Of a stretch of 64,000 bases of DNA, positions 9,140 through 17,771 are shown piece by piece. The stretch is taken from positions 263,778-327,777 of the forward strand of contig NZ_BMTY01000003.1 in the NCBI RefSeq assembly GCF_014649915.1, written 5' to 3'. Source of the stretch: Streptomyces toxytricini (lineage in GTDB: Bacteria > Actinomycetota > Actinomycetes > Streptomycetales > Streptomycetaceae). The translations under genes were made by a program, and so were the position numbers. The notes below the pieces were generated by a model that saw only the letters and a list, made by a program, of their open reading frames with translations, was not told the origin of the DNA and did no database searches. Position 1 is the stretch's first letter, and the number at the start of each line of letters is the position of its first letter.

Positions 9140-9153
9140 TCTACGCGCGTTAC
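9140..9153 (+). promoter_or_regulatory. Nucleoside-regulon operator, site 1 (BMP lipoprotein gene)
   Basis: TCTACGCGCGTTAC. Eleven of 14 positions match the consensus TCTACGCGCGTAGA seen before five other nucleoside genes in this window; the right arm is degenerate. It lies 62 bases before the start of the nucleoside-binding lipoprotein gene, in the only intergenic region in front of it. Binding factor unknown. Confidence 0.65.
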
Positions 9154-9214
9154 GATCGCCGCGAAACCAGCGCCGGTCATGGCGCTTTCGGTCAGGTTTT
9201 GAAGGAGCCTCCCC

Positions 9215-10270
9215 TTGCGCCGGATCACCAGGATCGCCACCGTGGGCATCGCGTCCGCGGCGCTGGCCCTCTCGGCCACCGCCTGTGGCGGAAAGAAGTC
9301 GTCCGACTCGGCCTCCTCCACGGAGTCGGGTCAGAAGTCCGCAGCCATCGCCTACGACATCGGCGGCCGCGGCGACCAGTCCTTCAACGACGCCGCGTAC
9401 GCGGGTCTGGAGAAGGCCGAGAAGGACCTGCAGGTCAAGGGCGCGGAAGCCGAGCCCACCGAGGGCGAGAGCGAGGCCGACAAGGTCCAGCGCCTCACCG
9501 AGCTCGCGCGCAAGGGCCACAACCCGGTCATCGGTGTCGGCTTCGCCTACGGCGCCGCGATCGAGAAGGTCGCCCCGAAGTTCCCGAAGACCACCTTCGG
9601 CCTCATCGACGACGCGTCGAAGACCGGCCCGAACATCGCCAACCTGGTCTTCAACGAGGAGCAGGGCTCCTACCTGGCCGGCGTCGCCGCCGCCAAGGCC
9701 TCGAAGTCCGGCACCGTCGGCTTCATCGGCGGCGTCGAGGTCCCGCTGATCAAGAAGTTCGAGGCGGGCTTCACCCAGGGCGTCAAGGACACCAACCCGA
9801 ACGCCAAGGTGCTGTCGACCTACCTGAGCCAGCCGCCGGACTTCTCCGGCTTCGCCAAGCCCGACCTGGGCAAGGCCGCCGCCAAGGGCCAGCTCGACAA
9901 CGGCGCCGACGTGATCTACTCCGCCGCGGGCCTCGCCGGCTCGGGTGCGATCGAGGCCGCCGCCACCGCCGGCAAGTGGGCCATCGGCGTCGACTCCGAC
10001 CAGTACAACCAGGCCGGCCTGGCCAAGTACAAGGACAAGATCCTGACCTCGGTCACCAAGGACGTGTCCGGCTCCGTGTACAACCTGATCAAGTCCGTCC
10101 AGGACGGTTCGCCGCAGTCCGGCGAGGTCCGCTACGGCCTGGACAAGAACGGCGTCGGCCTGGCCGACTCCAACCCGGAGTACAAGAGCATGGCCGAGCT
10201 TCAGGCCGCGGTGGAGAAGGCCAAGGCCGACATCATCGCCAAGAAGATCAACGTCAAGACCGCGCCGTAA
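9215..10270 (+). CDS. BMP-family nucleoside-binding lipoprotein of an ABC importer
   Basis: 351-residue substrate-binding protein. The signal peptide ends in a lipobox (SATAC, Cys24), so it is tethered to the outer face of the membrane. The Bmp/PnrA domain is seen from AIAYDIGGRGDQSFNDAAYAGL through GVGFAYG, FGLIDDAS, GFIGGVEVPLIKKFEAGF, DVIYSAAGLAGSGAIEAA and WAIGVDSDQYNQAGL, all typical of purine/pyrimidine nucleoside receptors. The start is the TTG at 9215, chosen for GAAGGAG at 9201-9207. Spacing and a terminator after it suggest it is its own transcript, unlinked from the ATPase-permease operon that follows, but both have the same operator type upstream. Confidence 0.9.
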   Translation: MRRITRIATVGIASAALALSATACGGKKSSDSASSTESGQKSAAIAYDIGGRGDQSFNDAAYAGLEKAEKDLQVKGAEAEPTEGESEADKVQRLTELARKGHNPVIGVGFAYGAAIEKVAPKFPKTTFGLIDDASKTGPNIANLVFNEEQGSYLAGVAAAKASKSGTVGFIGGVEVPLIKKFEAGFTQGVKDTNPNAKVLSTYLSQPPDFSGFAKPDLGKAAAKGQLDNGADVIYSAAGLAGSGAIEAAATAGKWAIGVDSDQYNQAGLAKYKDKILTSVTKDVSGSVYNLIKSVQDGSPQSGEVRYGLDKNGVGLADSNPEYKSMAELQAAVEKAKADIIAKKINVKTAP

Positions 10271-10301
10271 GGCCTGCCCTGACGTGAGGTAAAACGGTCT
10301 C

Positions 10302-10339
10302 CGGGGTCCGGGAAGCGGTCTCACCGCTCCCGGGCCCCG
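10302..10339 (+). terminator. Hairpin terminator between the BMP lipoprotein gene and the ABC operon
   Basis: Stem of 17 pairs with one bulged A and one G-U pair: CGGGGTCCGGGAAGCGGT (10302-10319) with ACCGCTCCCGGGCCCCG (10323-10339), loop CTC. It lies 31 bases after the lipoprotein stop codon and before the next operator, so the importer genes form two transcription units. Confidence 0.7.
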
Positions 10340-10395
10340 AGCCGCGTTCCGTGATCCTTGTGGCCGCGTGGCCGCAAGTTTTCACTTCCGACAGT

Positions 10396-10409
10396 GCTAC
10401 GCGCGTAGA
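10396..10409 (+). promoter_or_regulatory. Nucleoside-regulon operator, site 2 (ABC ATPase-permease-cdd operon)
   Basis: GCTACGCGCGTAGA, containing the perfect 12-base palindrome CTACGCGCGTAG at 10397-10408. It lies between the lipoprotein terminator and the ATPase gene, giving the operon its own control point. Confidence 0.8.
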
Positions 10410-10415
10410 GGCATC

Positions 10416-12089
10416 GTGGACGCGATACCTTCTCCCCCCGCCCTGTCCCCCCGCCACACCGGCTTCCAGCTCCTTCCGCGCCAAGGAGAGTGCGTCATCA
10501 ACGCGTCCAGCCCCCCCGCCGTAGAACTGCACGGCATCACGAAGCGTTTCCCCGGCGTCGTCGCCAACAAGGACATCGCCATCACCGTCCGCAAGGGCAC
10601 GGTCCACGCCCTCATCGGTGAGAACGGTGCCGGCAAGTCGACCCTGATGAAGATCCTCTACGGCATGCAGAAGCCGGACGAGGGCACCATCGCCATCGAC
10701 GGGGAGCAGGTCTCCTTCAACAACCCGGGCGACGCCATCGCCCGCGGCATCGGCATGGTCCACCAGCACTTCATGCTCGCCGACAACCTCACCGTCCTGG
10801 AGAACGTGGTCCTCGGCGGCGAGAAGCTGTACGGCATCGGCGCCAAGGCCCGCAAGAAGATCGTGGAGATCTCGGACGCGTACGGCCTCGGCGTGCGCCC
10901 CGACGCCCTCGTCGAGGACCTCGGCGTCGCCGACCGCCAGCGCGTGGAGATCCTCAAGGTCCTCTACCGCGGCGCCCGCACCCTCATCCTCGACGAGCCC
11001 ACCGCGGTGCTCGTGCCGCAGGAGGTCGACGCGCTCTTCGACAACCTGCGCGAGCTCAAGGCCGAGGGCCTGACCGTCATCTTCATCTCGCACAAGCTGG
11101 GCGAGGTGCTGAAGGTCGCCGACGACATCACCGTCATCCGCCGCGGCACCACGGTCGGCACCGCCGACCCGAAGACCGCGACGACCAAGCAGCTCGCCGA
11201 GCTGATGGTCGGCAGCGAGCTGCCCTCGCCGGAGACCCGTGAGTCGACGGTCACCGACGTCCCCATGCTGAAGGTCTCCGACCTGCGGCTGGCCGCCACC
11301 GACCCCGACGGCGTCGTCCGCGAGGTCCTCGCGGGCATCGACTTCACCATCCACAAGGGCGAGGTCCTGGGCATCGCCGGCGTCGAGGGCAACGGCCAGA
11401 CGGAGCTCATCGAGGCCCTCATGGGCATGGCCCTCCCGGACGGCGGCACCATCACGCTCGACGGCAAGGACATCTCCGCCACGCCGACGCGCAAGCGGCG
11501 CGAGGGCGGCATCGGCTACATCCCCGAGGACCGCCACCGCCACGGCCTGCTGCTGGAGTCCCCGCTGTGGGAGAACCGCATCCTCGGCCACGTCACCGAG
11601 CGGCCCAACTCCAAGCGCGGCATCCTCGACCCGAAGGCCGCCCGCAAGGACACCGAGCGGATCGTGCGCGAGTACGACGTGCGCACCCCGGGCATCGACG
11701 TGACCGCGGCCTCGCTCTCCGGCGGCAACCAGCAGAAGCTGATCGTCGGCCGCGAGATGAGCCACGACCCGAAGTTCCTCATTGCCGCCCACCCCACCCG
11801 CGGTGTGGACGTCGGCGCGCAGGCGCAGATCTGGGACGCGATCCGCGAGGCCCGCCGCGAGGGCCTGGCCGTGCTCCTGATCTCCGCCGACCTGGACGAG
11901 CTGATCGGCCTGTCCGACACCCTGCGCGTCATCTACCGCGGCCGCCTGGTCGCGGACGCCGACCCGGCGACGATCACGCCCGAGGAGCTCGGCACCGCCA
12001 TGACGGGTGCCGCCCGCGGCCACCTGGAAGCCACCGACAACCCTTCCGCCGCTGCCGACGGTGACACGACGGAGGACGAGGCCCGATGA
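10416..12089 (+). CDS. Nucleoside ABC transporter ATP-binding protein with two ATPase domains
   Basis: Double-cassette ATPase of the carbohydrate-uptake type 2 / BmpA-NupABC class. The first cassette has Walker A GENGAGKST and LILDEPTAVL with the usual LSxGQ degenerate (LGVADRQ). The second has a weak Walker A (GVEGNGQTELIE), an intact LSGGNQQK signature, and AAHPTRGVDVGA in place of Walker B, so the two sites are asymmetric as in this family. The end is certain; the start is not. The coordinate given is the first in-frame GTG, only 6 bases after the operator, but codon use before 10497 looks non-coding and a strong AAGGAGA (10483-10489) is placed for GTC/ATC at 10494-10499. The first permease gene overlaps its end by 4 bases. 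Confidence 0.88.
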   Translation: MDAIPSPPALSPRHTGFQLLPRQGECVINASSPPAVELHGITKRFPGVVANKDIAITVRKGTVHALIGENGAGKSTLMKILYGMQKPDEGTIAIDGEQVSFNNPGDAIARGIGMVHQHFMLADNLTVLENVVLGGEKLYGIGAKARKKIVEISDAYGLGVRPDALVEDLGVADRQRVEILKVLYRGARTLILDEPTAVLVPQEVDALFDNLRELKAEGLTVIFISHKLGEVLKVADDITVIRRGTTVGTADPKTATTKQLAELMVGSELPSPETRESTVTDVPMLKVSDLRLAATDPDGVVREVLAGIDFTIHKGEVLGIAGVEGNGQTELIEALMGMALPDGGTITLDGKDISATPTRKRREGGIGYIPEDRHRHGLLLESPLWENRILGHVTERPNSKRGILDPKAARKDTERIVREYDVRTPGIDVTAASLSGGNQQKLIVGREMSHDPKFLIAAHPTRGVDVGAQAQIWDAIREARREGLAVLLISADLDELIGLSDTLRVIYRGRLVADADPATITPEELGTAMTGAARGHLEATDNPSAAADGDTTEDEAR

Positions 12090-13201
12090 AGAAATTCGAC
12101 AAGGACCGGCTGCTGCTCGCTGCCGCCGGACCGGCGCTCGCTCTGGTCAGCGCCTTCGTACTGACCATGATCGTGCTGGCGGCCTCGGGCGTGGCCCCGA
12201 TCGACCCGCTGCGGATCATGGTGGAGCAGGCCGGGTACGAGGACGTCCAGGTCCTGATCCTCAACCAGGCCGGCATCTACTACCTGGCGGCCCTGGCCGT
12301 GGCCATCGGCTTCCGGATGAACCTCTTCAACATCGGTGTCGACGGCCAGTACCGCCTCGCCGCGATGATCTCGGCCGTCGTCGGCGCCGCGGTCACGCTG
12401 CCCGGTCCGCTGCACATCCTGATGATCGTGGCCGTGGCCATGCTCACAGGTGCCTTCTGGGCCGGCATCGCGGGCATTCTGAAGGCCAAGCGCGGCGTCA
12501 GCGAGGTCGTCTCGACGATCATGCTGAACGCGATCGCGACCGCCCTGATCGCCTGGCTGCTCCTGCCCAAGAACCTGGGCGTCCAGGTGGAGGGGTCCAA
12601 CGACCTCACCACGGGCAAGATCGCGGAGTCGGGCTGGTTCCCGGCGCTGACCATCGGCGACGGCCTGGAGATCTACGGCTTCACCTTCGTCGCCTTCGCC
12701 CTGGGCATCGTCTACTGGTTCGTCCTCAACCGGACCCGCTTCGGCTTCGACCTGCGCGCCACCGGCGCCAGCGAGTCCGCCGCGCAGGCCTCCGGCGTCG
12801 ACGCCAAGAAGATGATCATGACGTCGATGCTGCTGTCCGGCGCGGTCGCCGGCCTCACCGGCATGCCGCTGCTGCTCGGCGAGTCGCACACGTACAACCT
12901 GTCCTTCCCCCTCGGCATCGGCTTCACGGGCATCACCATCGCCCTGCTCGGCCGCAACCACCCGGTGGGCATCTTCTTCTCCGCCCTCCTGATCGCCTTC
13001 ATCGACAAGGCCTCCGCCGGTCTCGACACCGCCGGCTACGCCAAGGAGATCGGCACGATCATGCAGGGCCTGATCGTGATCGCGGTCGTCGTCAGCTACG
13101 AGCTCGTGCGCCGCTACGGCATCCGCCGCCAGCAGCAGAAGGTCGGCGAGGAGCTCGCCGCCGGGCACGCCATCAAGACCGACAAGGAGGTCGCGGCGTG
13201 A
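12086..13201 (+). CDS. Nucleoside ABC transporter permease, first subunit
   Basis: 371-residue BPD_transp_2-type membrane protein with about 10 hydrophobic segments. The permease loop ALAVAIGFRMNLFNIGVDGQYRLAA fits the branched-chain/ribose permease class, and GAFWAGIAGILKAKRGVSEVVSTIMLN is the family block following it. It forms one half of the transmembrane pore with the next gene. It overlaps the ATPase gene by ATGA and the second permease by 4 bases, so all are translationally coupled. Confidence 0.92.
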   Translation: MKKFDKDRLLLAAAGPALALVSAFVLTMIVLAASGVAPIDPLRIMVEQAGYEDVQVLILNQAGIYYLAALAVAIGFRMNLFNIGVDGQYRLAAMISAVVGAAVTLPGPLHILMIVAVAMLTGAFWAGIAGILKAKRGVSEVVSTIMLNAIATALIAWLLLPKNLGVQVEGSNDLTTGKIAESGWFPALTIGDGLEIYGFTFVAFALGIVYWFVLNRTRFGFDLRATGASESAAQASGVDAKKMIMTSMLLSGAVAGLTGMPLLLGESHTYNLSFPLGIGFTGITIALLGRNHPVGIFFSALLIAFIDKASAGLDTAGYAKEIGTIMQGLIVIAVVVSYELVRRYGIRRQQQKVGEELAAGHAIKTDKEVAA

Positions 13202-14463
13202 GCACCAGCACCGTTTCCGCGACGAGCGCCGCGCCCAAGAAGGGCGGCGGACGCCGCAAGCTCACCCTCCCCTGGATCCTGCTGATCATCGCGGGCGGCC
13301 TCGCCCTGGTCTCGCTGGTCCGGGTCATCTCCGGCGCCGACGACCTCACGTCCGTCGGCCAGATCTCCGGCGCGCTCCAGCTCGCCGTGCCCATCGCCCT
13401 CGCCGGCCTCGGCGGCCTGTGGGCCGAGCGCGCGGGCGTGGTCAACATCGGCCTCGAAGGCATGATGATCCTCGGCACCTGGTTCGGCGCCTGGGCGGGC
13501 TACCAGTGGGGCCCGTGGACCGGCGTCGTCATGGGCCTCGTCGGCGGCGCCCTCGGCGGCCTGCTGCACGCGATCATCACCGTGACGTTCAACGTCAACC
13601 ACATCGTCTCCGGTGTGGCCGTCAACATCCTGGCCATCGGCTTCACCCAGTACCTGTCGAACTTCACGTTCGACGAGGCCCCCGGCGGCTCCTCCAAGCA
13701 GTCCCCGCGCATCGAGCCCATCACGGAGATCACCATCCCCGGGCTCTCGGACTGGCTGGCCACCCTCCAGGCCAAGCACTGGTTCTTCGTCTCCGACCTC
13801 GCCGGCGTCCTCGGCGGCCTGGTCACCGACCTCTCGCTGCTGACCGTCGTCGCGGTGCTCCTCATCCCCGCCACCTGGTGGGTGCTGTGGCGCACGGCCT
13901 TCGGCCTGCGGCTGCGCTCCTGCGGCGAGAACCCGATTGCCGCCGAGTCCCTCGGCGTCAACGTCTACAAGTACAAGTACATCGCCGTGATCGTCTCCGG
14001 TGCGATGGCCGGCCTCGGCGGCGCGTTCCTCGCGATCGTCTCCACCGGCATCTACCAGGAGGGCCAGACCGGCGGCCGCGGCTACATCGGCCTCGCCGCG
14101 ATGATCTTCGGCAACTGGATGCCGGGCGGCATGTCCCTCGGCGCCGGCCTCTTCGGCTTCACCTACAGCCTCAAGCTGCGCGGCGGTGCCGAGAACGTCC
14201 ACGCGATGCTGCTGCTGCTCGCGATCCTGCTCGTGGCCGTCGTCGTCTGGCAGCTGTACAAGAAGAAGCACGTCCAGGCGGCCATCTCCGCGGCCTGCGC
14301 GGCGGGCCTGTTCGTCTGGTACGCCCTGACCGACGCCGTCCCGAGCCAGTTCGTCGACGCGGCCCCGTACGTGACGACGCTGCTGGTCCTGGCGCTCTCT
14401 GCTCAGCGCCTGAGGATGCCGAAGGCGGACGGCATGCCGTACCGCAAGGGCCAGGGCAAGTGA
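13198..14463 (+). CDS. Nucleoside ABC transporter permease, second subunit
   Basis: 421-residue BPD_transp_2-type permease. A cytoplasmic basic N-terminus (KKGGGRRKLTLPW) is followed by a core with the typical AERAGVVNIGLEGMMILGTWFG loop and VNHIVSGVAVNILAIG, then GENPIAAESLGVNVYKYKY and GYIGLAAMIFGNWMP. The start is GTG 13198, overlapping the first permease by 4 bases. The C-terminus carries extra hydrophobic segments beyond the core, making it about 70 residues longer than many relatives. Its stop overlaps the start of cdd, which ties import to the first catabolic step. Confidence 0.92.
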   Translation: MSTSTVSATSAAPKKGGGRRKLTLPWILLIIAGGLALVSLVRVISGADDLTSVGQISGALQLAVPIALAGLGGLWAERAGVVNIGLEGMMILGTWFGAWAGYQWGPWTGVVMGLVGGALGGLLHAIITVTFNVNHIVSGVAVNILAIGFTQYLSNFTFDEAPGGSSKQSPRIEPITEITIPGLSDWLATLQAKHWFFVSDLAGVLGGLVTDLSLLTVVAVLLIPATWWVLWRTAFGLRLRSCGENPIAAESLGVNVYKYKYIAVIVSGAMAGLGGAFLAIVSTGIYQEGQTGGRGYIGLAAMIFGNWMPGGMSLGAGLFGFTYSLKLRGGAENVHAMLLLLAILLVAVVVWQLYKKKHVQAAISAACAAGLFVWYALTDAVPSQFVDAAPYVTTLLVLALSAQRLRMPKADGMPYRKGQGK

Positions 14464-14858
14464 CCACGGCGACCCACGCCGACTGGGAGGCCCTGCGGGC
14501 GGCCGCCCGGGACGCCATGTCCCGGGCCTACGCCCCCTACTCCGGCTTCCCGGTCGGCGCAGCCGCCCTCGCGGACGACGGCCGCACCGTGACCGGCTGC
14601 AACGTGGAGAACGCCAGCTACGGGCTCGGCCTGTGCGCCGAGTGCGGCCTGGTCTCCGCCCTGCAGGCCACGGGCGGAGGCCGGCTGACGCACTTCACCT
14701 GTGTCGACGGCAAGGGCGACGTGCTCGTCCCGTGCGGCCGGTGCCGCCAGCTGCTCTTCGAGTTCGGCGGCCCCGAGCTGCTCGTGGAGACCCCGAAGGG
14801 GATCCTCCCGCTCGCGGAGATGCTGCCGCAGGCCTTCGGGCCCGACCACTTGAGATAA
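14460..14858 (+). CDS. cdd: Cytidine deaminase
   Basis: 132-residue small tetrameric-type deaminase turning cytidine and deoxycytidine into uridine and deoxyuridine. Motifs: YAPYSGFPVGAA near residue 24, GCNVENASYGLGLCAE (zinc Cys and catalytic Glu) near 45-60, and VPCGRCRQLLFEF (two zinc Cys) near 92. Start GTG 14460 overlaps the permease stop by 4 bases. It is the last gene of the ATPase-permease operon; a 17-bp hairpin follows. Confidence 0.95.
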   Translation: MTTATHADWEALRAAARDAMSRAYAPYSGFPVGAAALADDGRTVTGCNVENASYGLGLCAECGLVSALQATGGGRLTHFTCVDGKGDVLVPCGRCRQLLFEFGGPELLVETPKGILPLAEMLPQAFGPDHLR

Positions 14859-14863
14859 CCGGC

Positions 14864-14899
14864 CGACGGCCCTTCGCCCCGCGGGGCGAAGGGCCGTCG
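14864..14899 (+). terminator. Hairpin terminator between cdd and deoA
   Basis: Perfect 17-bp stem, CGACGGCCCTTCGCCCC (14864-14880) with its complement at 14883-14899 and a 2-base loop. It separates the importer-cdd operon from deoA, which has its own operator 13 bases further on. Confidence 0.85.
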
Positions 14900-14911
14900 C
14901 ACTCACACCCC

Positions 14912-14925
14912 TCTATGCGCGTAGA
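14912..14925 (+). promoter_or_regulatory. Nucleoside-regulon operator, site 3 (deoA)
   Basis: TCTATGCGCGTAGA, one mismatch from a perfect 14-base palindrome. It abuts the deoA ribosome-binding site (AGAAGGA, 14923-14929), so a bound protein would block both RNA polymerase escape and the leader. Confidence 0.78.
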
Positions 14926-14937
14926 AGGAAGCACCAC

Positions 14938-16215
14938 ATGGACGTCATCTCCGTCATCCGCACCAAGCGGGACCGCGGCGAGCTGAGCCCCGAGCAGATC
15001 GACTGGGTCATCGACGCGTACACCCGCGGTGTCGTCGCCGACGAGCAGATGTCGGCGCTGGCCATGGCCATCCTGCTCAACGGCATGAACCGGTCCGAGA
15101 TCGCCCGCTGGACCGCCGCGATGATCGCCTCCGGCGAGCGGATGAACTTCGACTCCCTCTCCCGCCCGACCGCCGACAAGCACTCCACCGGCGGCGTCGG
15201 CGACAAGATCACCCTGCCGCTCGCCCCGCTCGTCGCCGCCTGCGGCGCGGCCGTCCCGCAGCTCTCCGGCCGCGGCCTCGGCCACACCGGCGGCACCCTC
15301 GACAAGCTGGAGTCCATCCCCGGCTGGCGCGCCCTGCTCTCCAACGAGGAGATGCTGCACGTCCTCGACACCACCGGCGCCGTCATCTGCGCCGCCGGCG
15401 ACGGCCTCGCACCCGCCGACAAGAAGCTCTACGCCCTGCGCGACGTCACCGGCACCGTCGAGGCCATCCCGCTGATCGCCTCCTCGATCATGTCGAAGAA
15501 GATCGCCGAGGGCACCGGCTCGCTCGTCCTCGACGTGAAGGTCGGCTCCGGCGCCTTCATGAAGAACATCGAGGACGCCCGCGAGCTGGCCTCCACCATG
15601 GTCGCCCTCGGCACCGACAGCGGCGTCAAGACCATCGCCCTGCTCACCGACATGTCCACCCCGCTCGGCCTGACCGCCGGCAACGCGCTGGAGGTCCGCG
15701 AGTCGGTCGAGGTCCTCGCCGGCGGCGGTCCCGCCGACGTCGTCGAGCTGACCATCGCGCTGGCCAAGGAGATGCTGGACGCCGCGGGCATCAAGGACGC
15801 CGACCCGGCCAAGGCCCTCGCCGACGGCTCCGCCATGGACGTGTGGCGCCGCATGATCCAGGCCCAGGGCGGCGACCCCGACGCGGCCCTGCCCGTCGCC
15901 CGCGAGCAGCACGTCGTCACCGCCCCGGAGTCCGGCGTGCTGACCCGCCTCGACGCCTACGCGGTCGGCGTCGGCGCCTGGCGCCTGGGCGCGGGCCGCG
16001 CCCGCAAGGAGGACCCGGTGCAGGCCGGTGCCGGCATCGAGCTGCACGCCAAGCCGGGCGAGCAGGTCACCGCGGGCCAGCCGCTGATGACGCTGCACAC
16101 CGACACCCCGGAGAAGTTCGACTACGCCCTGGCCTCGCTGGAGGGCTCTTACGACATCGCCCCGGCGGGCACCGCGTTCACCGCGAACCCGATCGTCCTG
16201 GACCGCATCGCCTGA
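14938..16215 (+). CDS. deoA: Thymidine phosphorylase
   Basis: 425-residue pyrimidine-nucleoside phosphorylase that splits thymidine and deoxyuridine with phosphate into base and 2-deoxyribose-1-phosphate. The N-terminal helical domain starts VISVIRTKRDRGELS; phosphate and base motifs are RPTADKHSTGGVGDKI (about 75-90), SGRGLGHTGGTLDKLESI (about 115-132), TGTVEAIPLIASSIMSKK and LDVKVGSGAFMK. Length matches the family. ATG 14938 has AGAAGGA about 8 bases upstream. It is monocistronic: cdd's terminator precedes it and another hairpin follows at 16234. Product feeds the phosphomutase at 40001 and DeoC at 30299. Confidence 0.95.
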   Translation: MDVISVIRTKRDRGELSPEQIDWVIDAYTRGVVADEQMSALAMAILLNGMNRSEIARWTAAMIASGERMNFDSLSRPTADKHSTGGVGDKITLPLAPLVAACGAAVPQLSGRGLGHTGGTLDKLESIPGWRALLSNEEMLHVLDTTGAVICAAGDGLAPADKKLYALRDVTGTVEAIPLIASSIMSKKIAEGTGSLVLDVKVGSGAFMKNIEDARELASTMVALGTDSGVKTIALLTDMSTPLGLTAGNALEVRESVEVLAGGGPADVVELTIALAKEMLDAAGIKDADPAKALADGSAMDVWRRMIQAQGGDPDAALPVAREQHVVTAPESGVLTRLDAYAVGVGAWRLGAGRARKEDPVQAGAGIELHAKPGEQVTAGQPLMTLHTDTPEKFDYALASLEGSYDIAPAGTAFTANPIVLDRIA

Positions 16216-16233
16216 TCCCGGACCGTCCGCCGC

Positions 16234-16278
16234 GGAGCGGGCGGGGCAGGCGCCGTACGCGCCGGCCCCGCCCGCTCC
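16234..16278 (+). terminator. Hairpin terminator after deoA
   Basis: Fourteen-bp outer stem (GGAGCGGGCGGGGC with GCCCCGCCCGCTCC) plus a 5-bp inner stem around CGTAC, 19 bases after the deoA stop. No U tract. Confidence 0.75.
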
Positions 16279-16332
16279 CGCATGTCCGGGCCCCGGGCGA
16301 TGAGTTCCGGCGGCTCCCGGGGTCCTACCGGC

Positions 16333-16674
16333 ATGACGCGACCGACGCTGGCCCTGACCGGGCCCGACGTGGCGGCGGGCGGCGCGCCCGCCGCCTGCCT
16401 CCGGCTGGCCGAGCTGTACGGGGCCGGGGCCGCATCCGTGGTGTGCGACCTCGGCGGGATCGGGCCGCCGGGCCTCGGGGCCGTGGACACCCTGGCCCGG
16501 CTGCGGCTGACCTCCCGCCGCCTCGGGCGGGGCCTCACGGTGACCGGAGCGGGGCCCGAGCTGCGGGCCCTGCTCGCCCTCGCCGGGCTAGGGGAGCTCC
16601 TCGGGGAGTCCGAAGAGGGGGAACCACCGGTCGGTGTCGAGGAAGGCGTTGAGCCCGGTGATCCGGCCCCCTGA
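16333..16674 (+). CDS. STAS-domain protein (anti-sigma-factor antagonist type)
   Basis: 113-residue small protein. The stretch [49 protein letters not shown] and [16 protein letters not shown] follows the strand-helix pattern of a STAS domain, with Asp in place of the usual phosphorylatable Ser region. Such proteins act in partner switching or as simple anti-sigma antagonists. ATG 16333 is preferred; an upstream ATG at 16282 is also in frame. The acidic C-terminus ([20 protein letters not shown]) is encoded opposite the 3' end of the ECF gene: the two convergent genes overlap by 87 bases. Function is not known. Confidence 0.7.
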   Translation: MTRPTLALTGPDVAAGGAPAACLRLAELYGAGAASVVCDLGGIGPPGLGAVDTLARLRLTSRRLGRGLTVTGAGPELRALLALAGLGELLGESEEGEPPVGVEEGVEPGDPAP

Positions 16675-17592
16675 GACCTCCAGCACCTGGAGCGCCCACG
16701 GGACGTGGCCCGGCCGTCCGTCCTGCCGCGGCCGGTACTGGGCGAAGGCGGGCAGACCGTTCGCGGTCGTCGGGACCAGGCGGGAGCCCTTGCAGCCGAT
16801 GCCCTGGTTCAGGTGCCAGGCCGCGATGTCCCCGGGGCCCTGCAGCCACAGGTCGTACGGCGGCATGGACAGCACGGCGTCCTCGTGGAGCAGCGCGGTC
16901 AGCCGGGTGATGTCGTACGCCTCGAACGCGGACAGGTACCGCTCCAGCAGCCGCACCTGCTCGGCGTCCAGCGGGTCCGCGGCCTCGCTGTCGCGGACGG
17001 GCCGGGCGGCGAGGGTGGCCCGCGCCCGCTGGAGCGCGCTGTTCACGGACGCGGTGGTGGTCTCCAGCAGCGCCGCGACCTCGTCCGCCTTCCAGGCGAG
17101 CACCTCCCGCAGGATCAGCACGGCCCGCTGCCTGGGCGGCAGGTGCTGGAGCGCCGCCACGAACGCGAGCCGGACCGACTCCCGGGCCAGCGCCGCCTCC
17201 GCCGGGTCGGCGGTCTGCGGCAGCACCCGCGCGTCGGGGACCGGCTCCAGCCAGGTCACTTCCGGCCGCTCGTTCAGCACCGCGGACGCCTGGTGCTGCG
17301 GCGAGGTCAGGTCCATCGGGCGGGCCCGCCTGCTGCCCGCGCTCAGCAGGTCCATGCAGACGTTGGTGGCGATCCGGTAGAGCCAGGAGCGCAGCGAGGA
17401 GCGGCCCTCGAACTTCGCGTAGCCGCGCCAGGCGCGTACGTACGTGTCCTGCACCGCGTCCTCCGCGTCGAACGCGGAACCCAGCATCCGGTAGCAGTAG
17501 CCGGTGAGCTCGACCCGGTAGCGGTCCAGGGCCGCGTCCAGGTCCTCGCGCCCGCCCGCGGGGGCGGTGGTGAGGTTGCCGGTGTCCGTCAT
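16588..17592 (-). CDS. ECF sigma factor with C-terminal SnoaL-like domain
   Basis: 334-residue sigma factor of the SigG/ECF56-like class. Region 2 spans about residues 15-85 ([55 protein letters not shown]). Region 4 spans about 135-190 ([44 protein letters not shown]). From about 205 a SnoaL-like domain follows ([38 protein letters not shown]), which in this class replaces an anti-sigma partner in controlling activity. ATG 17592. No neighbour looks like a cognate anti-sigma factor, though the convergent STAS protein is a curious companion. Confidence 0.9.
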   Translation of the reverse strand: MTDTGNLTTAPAGGREDLDAALDRYRVELTGYCYRMLGSAFDAEDAVQDTYVRAWRGYAKFEGRSSLRSWLYRIATNVCMDLLSAGSRRARPMDLTSPQHQASAVLNERPEVTWLEPVPDARVLPQTADPAEAALARESVRLAFVAALQHLPPRQRAVLILREVLAWKADEVAALLETTTASVNSALQRARATLAARPVRDSEAADPLDAEQVRLLERYLSAFEAYDITRLTALLHEDAVLSMPPYDLWLQGPGDIAAWHLNQGIGCKGSRLVPTTANGLPAFAQYRPRQDGRPGHVPWALQVLEVSGGRITGLNAFLDTDRWFPLFGLPEELP

Positions 17593-17701
17593 GTGTGCCG
17601 CTCCCCCTGCTCGGTCCCGATGGGGTGGAACCTACCCCAGGGGTCCGACACCCGCAGGGCGAGCGGTGCGGGAGCCCGCCGAGCCGGCCCGAAAGAGAGG
17701 A

Positions 17702-17734
17702 GGCGGGCCCCGGGGGATCCGCCCGGGGCCCGCC
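17702..17734 (-). terminator. Hairpin terminator of the MFS transporter gene
   Basis: Perfect 13-bp stem GGCGGGCCCCGGG / CCCGGGGCCCGCC with a 7-base loop. It begins 37 bases beyond the MFS stop codon on the minus strand and also faces the ECF promoter side. Confidence 0.75.
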
Positions 17735-17771
17735 GCGCGTCCCCGCACGGACGCGTTCGCCGGAAGGTCTT

